In this document: in pieces, positions 45,701 to 59,610 of the stretch | Numbering within the stretch: the first letter of the stretch is position 1 | How the letters are laid out: every line of letters begins with the position of its first letter | From: Apium graveolens | Taxonomy: Eukaryota; Streptophyta; Magnoliopsida; Apiales; Apiaceae | Assembly (NCBI RefSeq): GCF_009905375.1 | Contig: NW_027420823.1 | Coordinates: forward strand, 1 to 64,000 | Length of the DNA: 64,000 bases | Reading direction: 5' to 3' | Made by a program: the position numbers and the translations under genes | The notes under the pieces: generated by a model | Told to the model about the DNA's origin: nothing | What the model saw: the letters and a program-made list of their open reading frames with translations, nothing else | Databases searched by the model: none

Positions 45701-47661
45701 ATCACTTAATTTTGTTAAAAAACTTTTTAGGTTCACTATAATCAATTCAGTGGATCGTTACTAGATTGGTCAAATAGAAGTATTTTTAAACTATGCACTC
45801 ATGGAAGTAGTTTTTATTCGTTCCCTTTCTGATGGTGAGTAAGTGTCGTACAACTTATATAGGAGGTGTGCATATATATATATTGACCCAGACTTGAATT
45901 ACCATGTACTTTCACCAGAATTTCTTGGCGAACCCAGGAAAACTTATTACACGGGTACTCGGCTAAAAAATACTTCCATTATTAATGTTCGGGTAAAGAC
46001 TTAATGACTTGATCACATGGATAGACCCTAAGCAACTTTTTTTACCCAATAAGTAATTTTGAGATACAATCATATTTCTTCTTTCGATTATCGATATCGT
46101 AATATATATTTCACTCCTAGAATCCATATTATATTTAACTATGACACCGATCTTTCCATAAAATATATTACTACACAAAAGTCCCGATCTCATTATTTTG
46201 GAACTAAATTCTTATACAAATTTATGTCATATCTTTATAAAATTATTTTATATAGTAGCTATAAAGTGAAAATTCGTAATAAACTGTTAAAGAAAATAAA
46301 AATGTACTATAAATAAAATTCTAGTGATTGGACATTTATAATTTTATAATTCTAGGTCTAAAGTTTAAAGAGGTTGAATGGTTTGAGTAATCATTGAGAA
46401 AAATAGGAAGGTAGAGTGTTTTTAGTACTATTAAGAAGTAGCAGACTCATTTTTGATTGACGGTGGTTGAAAATATTCTACTACACCGTTAAATATGATT
46501 ATACTAGCATTCTTATCTTATTAACACTAAAAATGATCAAAATATACTTCTCCATCCTCACTCATACTAAAAAAAACATAATAAAAGTGAAATGAAACAC
46601 TAAAACTAAACATAATTTAATTAATTATTAATAAGAAAATTACAAACTGATCTTCATCTCTAAAAAAGATGAATCTCCCTCATAAATCTAATATTTATAT
46701 TTACATCATTGTCCTTTTACTCATTTCATACCCATAAGCGCGTAGCCTTTCCTTTCGCAATTATAGGTGGCCACCACGCACGAACACTTTTAGTGGCTGT
46801 AGATGAGACATCAAAGTGTTGATCCTTACTTTACTCATCTAGTGTTGTCTACATTATAGACCAAACAAATATTAAACCTTAAACTACTTGTATTGTACTA
46901 CAATTACATACTTTGTATTGTAGTATAATATCAGGCAATATTATCAATAAAAAATACATAGTTCTACACTGATGCAATTATTTAACATGTTTGATTGGTG
47001 TACTTAGAATATTTTCTGACTTATCTAATTTTTTACATCCAAACATAATCATATACAAATTATAATATCCTAATTTTTTTCCTTCATTGTATTTTATCCA
47101 CTCATCTCATTTCTTTCTCATATAGTGCATATCTGTCCCACTCCCTCCCTCTCTCTCTGTGCCTATATATATTTTACATATCGACATTATAATGGATATA
47201 ATTAAATAAGGTCATGTAAGTATGTTCAGAGAATCACAGTGTATATACATACACATGCTTATGAGAGAGAGGAATGAAGAGAGAGAGAGAGAGATTATAA
47301 ATTATGATTGTGCTCAGAGGAAGCATGTGATTTTGCGATTGACTTGTGATCTATTTTTGGGAGATATTATTTTATGATTTTAAAGTGTTTATAGGCACTG
47401 TTAGAAATCATACATGTATCTTGATAATTAGCAAAATATATAACATAATTTTGTTAAGTATCTTTGTAGCCTTCAATGGCTAATCAACCTAAGGGATGGC
47501 TATTGAACGAGTAGTCAATCAACTGATGAGATTTTCGTAACATTTTTTATGAGATTCTTGTGATAGATAGTGATGGTGTTATTTATTTAGAGATCATGAT
47601 GACTCAATAGAAAAACGGGAATTGGATGACTAATTGTAAATATATGATGTAATGTAATTCT
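42756..47661. other. AT-rich intergenic block of unit 2
   Basis: Copy of about 19101-24011, including the CTCGGCTCGG-type islands (about 44735-44840 and 45167-45250), the CT and GA microsatellites (about 47140-47293) and the possible Copia LTR fragment from 47399. No gene was recognised. Most single-base differences from unit 1 lie in homopolymer runs. Confidence 0.5.
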
Positions 47662-49407
47662 AATTAAGTTGGTCCTGCAAAGATCATGTTGATCACCGGG
47701 CCTCGTTGTTGGTGGTTTCGCCCCTGATCATCTTGATCCTTCCTTCGTTCATTAATTTTTTCTCTCTCATTATTGTTCATTTCTACCCACTCACCATCTC
47801 CAGTATACATACTCAATCTTCCTTTTCGAATAAGGAACTCAATCTGGTCTTTCAACTATCGGTACTCATTGGTGTAATGGCCAGCATCCTTGTGAGATCA
47901 AAAATAGTATCTTGTATCCAACTTGGCAAAATCATCCTTCAAAGGCTTTGGCCAGGAACATCTCTATCCCTTTCAATTTCAATCAGGATCTGACTCTTAG
48001 GAGAATTCAGTCTAGCATATTTAGTGAATTTTTTCTTGGGTCCACCCTTCTTTGGTGATGAATCAAAATTTGTGTTAGCCCGAGGATACTTATCCTTTAT
48101 GTTACAATTCTGGTATGTTTTATGCTTCTTTCCACCAGTGGGGTTGTTATTTACCACTGTCTTATTCATACTTTCCTCAACTTGGATATACTTTCCTGCT
48201 CTACTTTAGAGTTGTAGTGTGTTCTCTAGTGGTCGTTTTGCTAGAGACATTTTAAAGAACATATCCTTGGTCCCTTGGTGCAAAGTAATCTTGGCCATTT
48301 TATAATTAAGATCCGGGACCTTTAATCCTCCTCTGTGAAATGATTCAAGTAGTCCCTAAGGGATTCCTTTGCTCCATTCACAATGTATATAAGAGAAGCC
48401 GAACTTTTCGTATGCACCTTCTTGCTGATGAATTATTGGATGAAAGCCTGATTTAATTCTCTGGAGGATCTAATCAAATTCAGGGGAAAATAGTTATACT
48501 ACCTTTGGGCCATCCCCGATAAGGTTTGAGGAAAAACCCGATATTTAATAGCAACATCAGTGCATTAGAGAAAGTGCTGACATGATTTTCCGGATCCCCA
48601 GTCCCATCATAGGCTTTTATGGTGAGCATCTTGGACTTCCTTGTGATATTGGTATTCATGATCTCCGCTGTAAAAGGTGGCGTTTCCTCGAGGGAAATTC
48701 GTTATTTTTCTTCTGAGAGTGTCCTCCAAGTCGATGACTTGAGTAACTCCTCTAGTTCCTCTAGCTTGATTTGTTCAAGGTGGCTGTTTAGCCTAACTAA
48801 TCTACATATCTCTCTTAAGCCTTAGGATTTCTGCTTCATGAGCACGTATCCTTTTACCAAAAGTCTGGGATGTTATCCCTTGAGTTTTCTAAAGCTCAGG
48901 GCACCTACCTATAACGGGCTCGGGGTGCCTACATCTAACGGGCTCTTTGTCTCCACGTCTCCTCCTATGATGAGCATCCTCGTCAGTTGATTCTCCGCTA
49001 TCCTCAGTTGTATAGGGTCTAGGAACATCTCGTTCATTATTGATTGGTGGAAGACCTCTATTATAATTAGGATCATTCCTTGGTTGCAATTGAGGCATCA
49101 GGGGCAGCCTGCTTCCTCCAGTCTCAAAGTATAATGGCATCCCATAGGTGGTGTTTATTGTCCTATGGTGCACAACACTTGATATCTCAAAACCCGTAGA
49201 TTGTACCCCAAAGGAGCATTCAGAGTTGAGTTTTGAGGATTCGCCCTAGAGTCGGGATTTGTTGAGATCCATATTGGGGTATGATAGGATTCGCCGTCCC
49301 TTGAAAGTAGGTGGGTGAGGTGGAATCTTAATGGAAGATGAGATTGTTTGAGTAGTTCCAGTTGATACTTTTTCGGGAACGTTATTTCTGCTTTGTATGG
49401 TTACCAT
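47662..49407 (-). pseudogene. Gypsy-type Gag pseudogene, minus strand (unit 2)
   Basis: Copy of 24012-25757, with the same order of Gag core, lysine-rich segment and terminal GPVINMIFAGPT on the complement, and the same disabling stops. It is offset 23,650 bp from unit 1. Confidence 0.73.
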
Positions 49408-49420
49408 GGTTGATGTCTTC

Positions 49421-50845
49421 TTCTCACAGATGATGCCAAATTTTATGGGTAAAAACTAGTTTGTAATCAATGCTAGGGTTCCTGAGCTCAAGGCCCTTGA
49501 TTGACTGCTCTCATAGTTCGTGACTCAAATCTGCCTTCACAAGAGGCGCACCTTACTCTATGCCAAAATCAAGCCAAAAAATAGTTTTAATCTATGGGGT
49601 GAGACCCCTTATATTGGCATGGATAATCCTGAATTAGGTTCGGGCTAGGAGACTTGGTCAACAAGTCTCAGATTTAGATTGGACTTTGGACTCCAAGAAT
49701 ACAGGAAGTTGATTCTTTGTCCTTTCAGGTTACTTGGAGGCAAAACTCTAAGGAATTATACCCTCAATAGAATATTATTTAATAGTTGATTTTCACAATA
49801 TTTATTATTTAAAAAATAATAAATATTTAGGGTTTCAGAATTTATTTAATGTGCTTTTCTTATGGACCATATTAAGTCTAATTAATACAATATTAATTAT
49901 GTAATTCTGGTTTATTTTAATCCTTATCAATACATATATATATATACACTAAGAATGTTTTTTATAAATTACATATTGTGTTTCTAAAAAATTAAATTCT
50001 ATTATTTATTTCTATAAAATGTTTAATTTAATTTCTTAAAATTGCTATAAAATGTTTAATTTAATTTCTTGAAATTGCTTATTTCACAAAAAATAGAATC
50101 TAAATTAGTTATAAAGTTCAAACTTTGAATGATTCTTGTTGACTTTTAACAATTATAGTCTCAGAGTATAATGGCATCCCATATGTGGGGTTTATTGGCC
50201 TATGGTGTATCACAGTTGACATCTCAAAACCCGTAGATTGTGCAACCAATGCAACGTTCAGAATCCAGTTTTTAGGGTTCACCCCTAGAGTGGGTGTGGT
50301 GGAATCTCAATGGCGGATGAGATTGTTTGAGTAATTCCAATTGATGCTCCTTCACGAACGTTATTTCCGCTTTATGTGGTTACCATGGTTGAGGGTAAAA
50401 ACTAAGTTGTAATTAATGCTAGGGTTCGTGAGCTCTAGGCTCTTGATTGATTGTTCTCGTATTTCGTGACTCAAATCAGACTTCACAAGATGCATACATT
50501 GCTCTATGCCAACGATCAACTCAAAAACGTAGTTCTCATTTGTGGAGTGAGAGACCTTATATTGACTTGGCTAACCCTGAATTCGGTTAGAGTTAGGAGA
50601 CTTGGTGAACAAGTCTCATACATAGATTGGACTTTGGGGTCTTGGAATGCTGAAAGTGATTCTTTGCTTCAATTCCTTAAATATATATATAGCTTTTTTT
50701 ATAAATTACATCTTATGTTTCTAAAAAATTAAATTATATGTTTAATTTAATTTCCTAAAAATGCATATTTTATAAAAAATTAGAATTTAAATTCGGTATC
50801 AAAGTTCAAACTTTTAATGACTCTTGTTGACTTTTAATAATCAGT
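49421..50845 (-). repeat. Gypsy primer site, LTR and second leader/LTR copy (unit 2)
   Basis: Copy of 25771-27192. The primer site is at 49421-49438 on the complement, the LTR runs to 50151, and the diverged tandem copy runs from 50155. Unit 2 has two extra bases in an AT repeat near 49940 and one extra T near 50270. Confidence 0.62.
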
Positions 50846-52089
50846 TGCGCTCATTACATCTTGAAATGACTCATATTCAAAATTTATCATTTGAATTGTG
50901 TTTTTAGATAACTAAATAAAATAGTGAACCTAATTAGGGGTGTTTTTGGTATTGCGGTTAAAAAGTATGCACGACATACTTTTTGTAACATTTCTCACAG
51001 TTGAATTTTTTTCTTTCCTTGTTTTTGAGGGAAGTGCATCTTCATACTAGTCAAATCTCCGAGAGCTCTTGCCGGATGGTGAAAGTCACAACTGCCTTGT
51101 GGGCAGATGTACAACATATCTTTCATGGATTTCCCGGAGAGTTCCTCGTCTTTCTTTAAAAAGCAAAAGCAACACTTGTTGGAGAAGCCATTATTGTATT
51201 AGAATATTATTGTAGTAGAATATTTAGATAGGTGAAATGGATTGTTGTTTACTTTCAGTTGAAATGTTAGCAATTTCTCATGACATATTGTGATATATAT
51301 ATAACATTTTGCAGGCTCCTATATTTTTCATTTTCAAATTTTTATTATTTTTGTCATTTATTATAGATTCTAGTTGATTGTCATATCTATTATTATCTTG
51401 CTTACTACTGGTTAGGTAGTATAACACTTTGGTATGAGTATAACAGTTTGTTATGACTTTTAACAAAATTAATTAATAATATTGTTATAGAACAAATTTT
51501 ATTATTTTTGTAATTTAATAAAGATTTCACTTGAATTGTGTATTTTATATAAGGTCGCATTTGTTGTACAAGGGTGAATTTTATCTTTATTATCTAACTT
51601 ACAAAAATGATAAAAAATATATTTGTTATACTTCAAAGTTTTGTATTTAAATCATTTACTATAGATTTCACTTGGATTGTGTATCTTCCTTAAGGTAGGA
51701 TATGTTGATCCATATTGGTGGGTTAGTACAAGAAATATGGCATTTATCGACATAAATTTCAGTTGGTAGAGCTGTATTCACAAATAACGTCCTATTGGAT
51801 TGTCCTTGGATTTATTTACATTTTTGCCAATTTTTTCACCGACTGCCCCGGACTACTTTACGTGTGCATGACATATGACGGGGCCCATCTGACATATCAT
51901 GGGCCATGACCTGATATGGCAGTGCTACACGGTAATGGGGCTCATGGGCACGTGGCCTTACACCTCCCTACAATCGACTATTGCGACGCCCTCCAAATTC
52001 GGGATCTAGATTTAGGAATCAATAAGTGATAAACAATACTGTGATATGCACAACAGAATAAATTAATAAATATGATCCGTGCATGCAAC

Positions 52090-52234
52090 TGGATCGATCA
52101 CGGGTTATAATATGGGACAGGCACTACTGTAACCCATAAGTTATTAGAACCCATAAGTCTATGGATCAATCACGGGGTATAATATGGGACAGGCACTAGT
52201 GTAACCCATAAGTTATTAGAACCCATAAGTCTAT
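52090..52234. repeat. Two-copy 72-bp tandem repeat (unit 2)
   Basis: Copy of 28436-28580, with the same internal substitutions between its two repeats. Confidence 0.88.
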
Positions 52235-52543
52235 TTATTTTTACAAACTACTCCTAACACAAGTTTTGTGAAATTTAGGCACAGTGTCCATCAAATTCAA
52301 GCAACGGAATCCTATGAAATTATTATTATGCTGTTTTGTAAAGTAGTATGTACAATAGTAATAGGATACATATGTTAGTATCCTATAGGTTACTCTAAAC
52401 AATAACGAAGCAAACGTTATTTTCTTTATTCCATTTCATTGTGTATATAAACTATATATATGAGCAGTAATGTTTTTATTTTGATTTTTACTATAATTAA
52501 AACTTCAAATGTAACTAACATTACGTTTTTAGTATAACTAACA

Positions 52544-52864
52544 AGAGAGAATTGCATTTTTCACCCCTTATATTTGGCAAAAACTCAATTTTGTATACCT
52601 ATTTTCATAAATTGCAATTTGCATCCCCTTACTTTAAAATTCGCTTCAACATGCACACTTTTTGCCTAATTTTTTAGCCTCAATTTCTGTCTCCAACAAT
52701 ATTTCTCATCTTTTCTCTTCAATAATAGATTATATATGTTGTTAAAGACAATAATTTGGGCAAAAAATTGACAAAATTTGGCAAAAAGTGTGCAACTCGA
52801 AGCGGATTTAAAAGTAGGGGGATACAAACTGCAATTTACTAGAAAATATGTCATTTTAATTGGA
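52544..52864. mobile_element. Fold-back/MITE-like element (unit 2)
   Basis: Copy of 28890-29210, with the same inverted arms. Confidence 0.58.
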
Positions 52865-53350
52865 ACTAATAACCAACTCATCATTCCATATTAGCTTAAT
52901 CAAGATATAATCTATTGGTCATATCTCTAAAACAAAATTTACTTATGCAATGTGTTAATATTTTTAACCAACAAAGTTAATTATTTTAAAACAGAATTAT
53001 TCTCGCATCTCTTATATGAAAAAAAAACCATAATAACACATAATATTCCATTAATTTATCACATAATCCCATAAATACCTAAGAAAATTTGATGCAATGT
53101 AGTTACATTCAACTAATAAGTATTTCATAACTCCTTGTGATTTACAAAACCGACATAATGTTGGGTCCAGTTTTTGGTCAAAAAAATTATATAAACTATA
53201 AATGTAAATAATTTAAATTTGTTATTTGTCAACTACAATTGTTATTTTTTATAATAGTTTACAAATTATACAAAAGTCTATTATACTAGTTAGTAACATG
53301 TGTGAAGTACGGGCCTCAACTATAAAATATCAAATACTACATTTAAATCT

Positions 53351-55225
53351 CTCTAATGGCCTTTTGTTTTGGCTACTTTGGAAAAAATGGGATTCTCATC
53401 CCCTTTAATCTCTTGGATTAAAGCTTGCATTTGCACAACAAAGTTTTCTAGCAAACTTAATGGCATTATTCACGGTTATTTTGATGGTGCGCAAGGAATT
53501 AGCCAAGGTGATCCTTTGTCGCCTTATCTCTTCACTATATGCATCAATGTTCTCTGTTGTTTATTAAAGCCAAAGCTTCCTGCCTTCAAATATCATTGGA
53601 AATGCAAGCACTTGTTCCTCTATGAGTGGGCTTCAGCCAAGCATTCACAAAAGCAATAGTTTTTTCTGCAATGCTTCCCCCGAGTTTTTTAATTGGTTTG
53701 ATAATGATTTTGCTATTCCCAGAGGGTGTCTACCAGTTAAGTTTCTTGGGGTGACTTCAATTTCTGGTCAGTTGTGCTTGAATGACTGCATTCCCCTGAT
53801 TGATAAAATCCCTTCTAGAATTTATAATTAGACTTCACTGCTACTCTCTTTTGCTGGAAGAGTTCGCCTAATAAACTCTGTTCTACATGCTATCGAGGCC
53901 TATTGGTGCAACCATTTTTTGCTTCCAACAGCGGTTCATGCACATATCCAATCTTTGTTGACTCATTTTTTTGTGGAGGAGTAATATTAATCAGAAAGGT
54001 GGTGCTAAAATACCTTGGAGAATAGTTTGTCTCCCTAAGGAGGAAGGGGGCCTTGGTGTTAAAAATATGGTGGATTCAAATCGAGCTCAAATTATAGGTC
54101 ACTTACTCAAGGTTGTCACGAAAAACTCTAATTTGTGGTCTACTTGGGTTAATGCTACTCTTCTTTGTAACAAACATTTATGGACCATAAAAATTCCTCC
54201 TGACTCATCCTGGATCTGGAAAAAGGTTCTCAAACTTCGTAACATTGTATTGTAGTTCATCACCTATGACATAGGGAATGGATGCAATACTTCGTTGTGA
54301 TTTGATCCTTGGTGGGAAGGAGTCTGTCTTGTATCTACTTTGACATCTCCCATCATTCATCAATGTGGTCTTTCAAGTAATGCTACTGTTGGTGTGCTGC
54401 TTCAAACTGGTCATTGGGCGTTGCCAACTCCCAAATCTAGACATCATCACGTGGATCCTCTCCTAACGCAATGGCTTGAACATTTTTCCTTTCCGGTTGT
54501 GCGTGTTCATAGAGAAGAGAGGATACTTTGGGCAGGCATTCATGCTGTCAAGATAAAGACATGGAATATTTGGGATTCTATCAGAAATAGGGGAACTGAG
54601 ATAAGTTGGGCTCCCGCGGTTTGGCACAAACTCACAATCTATCGTTATGCGCACCACCAATGGGTGGCTTGTCACGGGCGTCTCCCTACGCTTGCGCGCC
54701 TTGCTCATTTTGGCATTGCTTTTTCTCAAATTTGTTACTTGTGTATAGGAGGTCTCGAGACGGACAATCACCTTCTTAGACATTGTCCAACAGTGCTTTC
54801 GTACTTCGGAAAATTTGTACTCTCTTGCATGTGCACATTTTGGGTGACTCTTGGCTTCACTGTCTGTTGTTAGTTTTACAGATTGAAGACAGGCTACTTC
54901 GTACGCTTTCTTTATATTGCCTTCAGATCTTTTGTTATCATATTTGGAGGGAAAAAAACGCACGGGCTCATGATAAAAGCTGTTTTGGGTCTCAACAACT
55001 TTTTGATGGGATCGTGGTTGATTTCAAAGCAAAATTAGCTAGTTCTTTATAGTTCTCTAAACTAGTTTCTACTAGGCCTGAGTATATTTTTTAATTGCTT
55101 TCTATCTTCAATCTGCTTGTAGATTGATTATAGATAGTCCCCTTTATGGCCTGTCATAGAGCTTGGGTATATCCCTTGTTTTTCATAGTTTCTACAATAT
55201 ATACATACTTAGCAAAAAAAAAAAA
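53351..55225 (+). mobile_element. 5'-truncated LINE with poly-A tail (unit 2)
   Basis: Copy of 29696-31570, with the same RT motif, the same FADD-region deletion, the zf-RVT domain (about 54610-54795) and a 12-base poly-A at 55214-55225. Confidence 0.86.
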
Positions 55226-57243
55226 CTCTCCAACATAATATTATTAAGACTCGAAAAACAAAAGATCACGAAAACTTATCATATTAAAGCGGTTTGTTTA
55301 TAAATACTCGTTAACGACATATACTTTTTAATTACTATACTGAGATCATTCCTCGGAATACTAGCAATTTAAAGTGTTTTACTCTACAAAATTTATTAAA
55401 TACTATAAAGTGTGAATAGCAATAAATAATATTTAATTATAGGTAGTCATAATAATTAAATCCAAGTGAAATTATAGAAGATACATTACAAATAATATTT
55501 TTTTTAATTACATTATTGCAAAGAATCAAAATATGGTGAAATTATTAATAAGCATTATTAAAAGTGTATAATAAGTAAATCTTATTTAACTATGTATAGT
55601 CATGCCAAATTGAAATCTAAGTAAAATCATAAAAGTTAAATTATAAATAAATTTTATGTAGGTTATGGGGAATCGAACCATGTTAAAATTAAATAATTGA
55701 AAATTATATCAATAAATTTTGAATAAAAACGTAGTTGTGGGGAATCAAACTCGCGGTTATAATGAGAGTCTTAATAAATTGTTGTGTTCCATTTAAAGAG
55801 TGTATTACTTATTAAAAAATTGTATATAAAAAATAAAGTGTAAATAAAATAGAAGTCAATTCGTCACACTATTATTATAACCAAAAGTCACCAAAATCTA
55901 CAAAGAAAAATAGTCAAGTAAGTAGTTATGATTTAGTGATATAAAATTTAAAATATATATATATAAATATCTAATAAGTACCAAAATTTAGTAATTTGTT
56001 ACTTTTGATATGTTTACGTTCCAATAAATTATGGCTTATTTGTTTATAAAAATTAAATAGTACAGGTTAAAAAACAAAATCTAAAAAAAAGTATGTCAAT
56101 ATGTGTTAGTACTTGGATGAACACTAACTACTATAAAATAAAGTCTACAATTCATTTCGTGTTAGTACTTATAATTTAATAACATAAATTTTTAAAATAT
56201 ATATATATAATTATATGGTGAGTACCAAATTTGGTACTTTAGTAATTTTGTATTTCAATCAAAGATGATTTCATTTATTAATAAAAGTATGGAATTAATA
56301 TTACTTAATATTTATATTTCTTTTTTTCAATATAAATTGTTTAATAGTACTTAATTATTGATATGAAGTTATTTTTAAAATAAAAATAATTATCTTAGAA
56401 GAATTAGAGGAAAAGAAGGAGAACTGATTTTGAACAATAAAGTAAGGCAGATGCTTAACCATCTAACTCGTTATAATAAGAAAGACAAACAATACGGTCA
56501 AATACTCCTCGTATACGGTATATTTGACTTGTTTATAATATAAAAAGGTTAATTATTGATAAGAAGTTGTTTTTTAAATTAAAATAATCACTTTTTAATA
56601 TTATTTGTTTAACTTTTTTAATATAGTTTGTTTAATATTACTTAATTATTGATAAAAAATTATCTTTGAAATTAAAATATTTATCTTTTTTCAGTATAAT
56701 TTGTTTAATATCGCTCCTTAAAAATGTTTTTCTATATAATAAAAGTAAAGAGTTGCTTAGATGAAAATTAACTGATAGAAAATAAAGTCTGCAGAGAATT
56801 GAAGTTGTTAATAGTTGAGATTTAATAATATTATCATATTTTAAAAACAATTATATGGTCATGATACTAATTGATAGAGGACAAAGTCAATTTGTGTTAA
56901 CAGTTGTACCAAATTTGGTAATTCAATATTTTGATAATAAAGAGTATAGATGGCTCCAAAAGGGGCTTCAAAAGGTTCTCTTCAAATCGCAGACGAAAAA
57001 ACCACCAAACATAAAAGGGAAATTATGTTTTTAATAGTTGAAGATGAGGTCTTGTACTATAACCCACTTCGAAAAACTCAACTTATTATAAATTATGAAT
57101 TATAAAAAATCCATTATATGTCACTCCAAAAGGTCCTCTTTAACCCCAAAGCCCAGTTAACAAGTCACCAAACATAGAAGGTAATTTATTTTTATGAGAT
57201 TCTAGTCTAATAGTCAAAGAAGTTGAGTTCGTGTTGTATAGCA
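55226..57243. other. Very AT-rich intergenic sequence (unit 2)
   Basis: Copy of 31571-33588, including the diverged direct repeat at about 56953-57200. No gene was recognised. Confidence 0.5.
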
Positions 57244-58375
57244 TGTTGGAGGCTCACTGTTATTAGGCCCATATAACGTGTTTGGGCCGAAGAAGATAAG
57301 GCACTACGTGGACTGAAGAATGGTCGGCCCAATAACGAGGACGACGATTTGTCCAATAAAGATGATGACACAGTCTCCTAGCCACAACTGCCACATCCCC
57401 CCTCTAAATGCAACGAACCGACAAGTTCGGAGAGTAACGTTGATGGTTAAGGTTATGTACACAAAAAAATTCATTCATCAACACACAGTCTCGGATCAAA
57501 TTAATATCTTGTATTCCGAATTATCCATACAAAAAATAGTTAACTTATTCTCATACCAGAGGTGAATCGGGGGATCATCTACCGCATTCATCTCTTTGTA
57601 GGCCGAAGTTTATTCATCGGGACAGAGACCAAGTCGGCAGAGAATTGGTTATAACATTTGGCGCCGTTTGTGGGAATACGAGATTAAGTCCTGAGATCAG
57701 AGACGATGACTAAAAGCAACGTTGAGCAGGGCCATTTGGGGTTCACCAATCCGAAAACTAATCCTACGATGCAATCTGTGATTAACCCTCGGAATTTGGG
57801 AGCTGATTTTGATGAGGAAGCCGAAATAGTCCCAACTCCTGAAGAACAGGAGATGCTAAGAAAGCTGAGAGCAGAAAATATCGCCAAAGAAAATGGAAAA
57901 TCGAAAGAGGCCGATGAGACTGAACAAAGGACCAAAAAATGGGAGGTCGATGCGCTGAAACTCAAGGTCATAAAGCTACGAAGGGAAGAGTTAAAATTGG
58001 AGGAGAGAGTGCTTAGAGCATCACTCGAAGAAACCAAAGGGGCTAAGAGTACTCGAAAAGAGAAACGAGTCCACGTTAAGGAAGATGATTCCACGGACTC
58101 TAACTCACACCATGGGAAGAAGATGACGAAAGTTGTTTTGACTTTGGACTTTGACCATGAAGAAGAAGGTGATGTGTTTCGGCACTAAGCTGTCCATGCT
58201 AGAAAAGGCCATATTTGGGGATAAGAAATTTAACCGTAAACCGGTTGTGACCTAAGAAATAGAGGCATATCGGCCTCTTCCAAGAGAAGAGAACAGTTTT
58301 TGAAAATGACTGAGTTCAATGGGAGGGGGATCCTGAAGATAATTATAATAAATATGAATTGTTGATGACTGGCGT
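57244..58375 (+). mobile_element. 5' end of Gypsy retrotransposon, truncated at junction (unit 2)
   Basis: Copy of 33589-34719. The LTR is at 57244-57656 and the primer site TGGCGCCGTTTGTGGGAA begins at about 57659. The element is cut at 58375 at the same Gag codon as in unit 1. Confidence 0.85.
57706..58188 (+). pseudogene. Gypsy Gag N-terminus (unit 2, frameshifted)
   Basis: Same frame as 34051 but with one extra T in GTGTTTCGG (about 58177). It stops after 160 codons instead of 182, losing SMLEKAIFGDKKFNRK from the frame. The charged, coiled-coil-like middle is unchanged. Confidence 0.73.
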
Positions 58376-58698
58376 GGGTTAGACTTGACTTAGAATATTG
58401 AGTTTGTCGTGCTACAGCCGAGACTCAATTATTCAAGAGGCTAAAGTTTGATTAGGGAATAACATGAGATGTAATTGACAAGAGTTGTCTGCCTATTGAA
58501 CATTACATGGCGGTTCGTGCTACAGCCGGGGTCGTGTAATGGAATGTAGGATCCCTATTCCCACTAGCATTATGAATGCTTAATTTTTCACGTAGGGGGT
58601 TGAATAAATTAGATAAACTAGTGGGAGCCACTTATGAATAAAGACCCGATTCATATAGTGTTTTGAAATGAAATCGAATATTTGCTAAGTGTTGTTAT

Positions 58699-59610
58699 GT
58701 GTTTATCATTTACAGATTTACTTTGTACGTTATGTCTTCCGCACTATCACTCAGGAGCATACTGGATGCTCACAAATTGACTGGTCCTAATTATGCTGAC
58801 TGGCTTCGAAACTTGAGAATTGTTCTCAAGATTGAGAAGCTGGAATACGTGATTGATTCACCTAAGCCTACTGAACCTGCTAGTGATGCACATAATGATG
58901 AACATGCTGTGTATCGTAGGTGGATAGATGATGCAAATGTTGCTCAATGCATCATGCTAGCTTCCATGAACATTGAGCTACAGAAGCAACATGAGCATAT
59001 GGATGCTCACACTATCCTTGTGCATCTACAAGAGTTGTATGATGTGGTAGGGATGACGGCTCGATATGAGATATCGAAGGAGCTGTTCGGTTGTAGGATG
59101 TCTGAGGGATCATATGTGAATGATCATGTACTTAAGATGATCAATTTGATTGAACGTCTTGGACAACTTGGTTTTGCCATGGATGGGGAGCTGAGCCAAG
59201 ACTTGGTCTTGCAATCGCTTCCGAGTTCGTTCTCGCAGTTTGTTGTGAACTTTCACATGAATAAGTTGGATGTCAGCCTGCCTGAACTCCACAACATGTT
59301 GAAGACTGCGGAATCGAATTTTCCCCCTAAGAAGAGTTCTATTCTTCTAATTGGTGAAGGTTCCAATCCTAAGAAAAGAAAGAGGAACCCTTCCAAGAAG
59401 AAGAAAGTAGGTGAGAAAACGCCGATTCCACCAAAAGCTGAAGACCCCAAGAGTAAAGTTATTTGCTTTCACTGTAAAAAGGTGGGGCACTGGAAGAGGA
59501 ACTGCAAGGTTTACCTTGCAGAATTGAAGAAGAAGGGTAGTGAGACTACCGCTTCTGATTCAGGTATGTTCATGATAGAAGTGAATATGTCATTTCTACT
59601 TGGGTATTAG
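58699..59610 (+). CDS. Copia Gag polyprotein, copy 3
   Basis: Third identical-length 303-codon Gag with the CCHC knuckle. The internal likely start is at 58732. Like copy 2 it lacks a 5' LTR. Confidence 0.88.
   Translation: MFIIYRFTLYVMSSALSLRSILDAHKLTGPNYADWLRNLRIVLKIEKLEYVIDSPKPTEPASDAHNDEHAVYRRWIDDANVAQCIMLASMNIELQKQHEHMDAHTILVHLQELYDVVGMTARYEISKELFGCRMSEGSYVNDHVLKMINLIERLGQLGFAMDGELSQDLVLQSLPSSFSQFVVNFHMNKLDVSLPELHNMLKTAESNFPPKKSSILLIGEGSNPKKRKRNPSKKKKVGEKTPIPPKAEDPKSKVICFHCKKVGHWKRNCKVYLAELKKKGSETTASDSGMFMIEVNMSFLLGY

Larger units (their letters stand above)
34720..58375 (+). repeat. Tandem unit 2 (23,656 bp)
   Basis: This is a full second copy of 11065-34719, in the same order and orientation throughout. 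Differences seen are isolated substitutions and single-base or short indels, many in homopolymers or short tandem repeats (for example one extra C at about 39519 and two extra bases in an AT run near 49940). The offset to unit 1 drifts between 23,649 and 23,656. Confidence 0.97.
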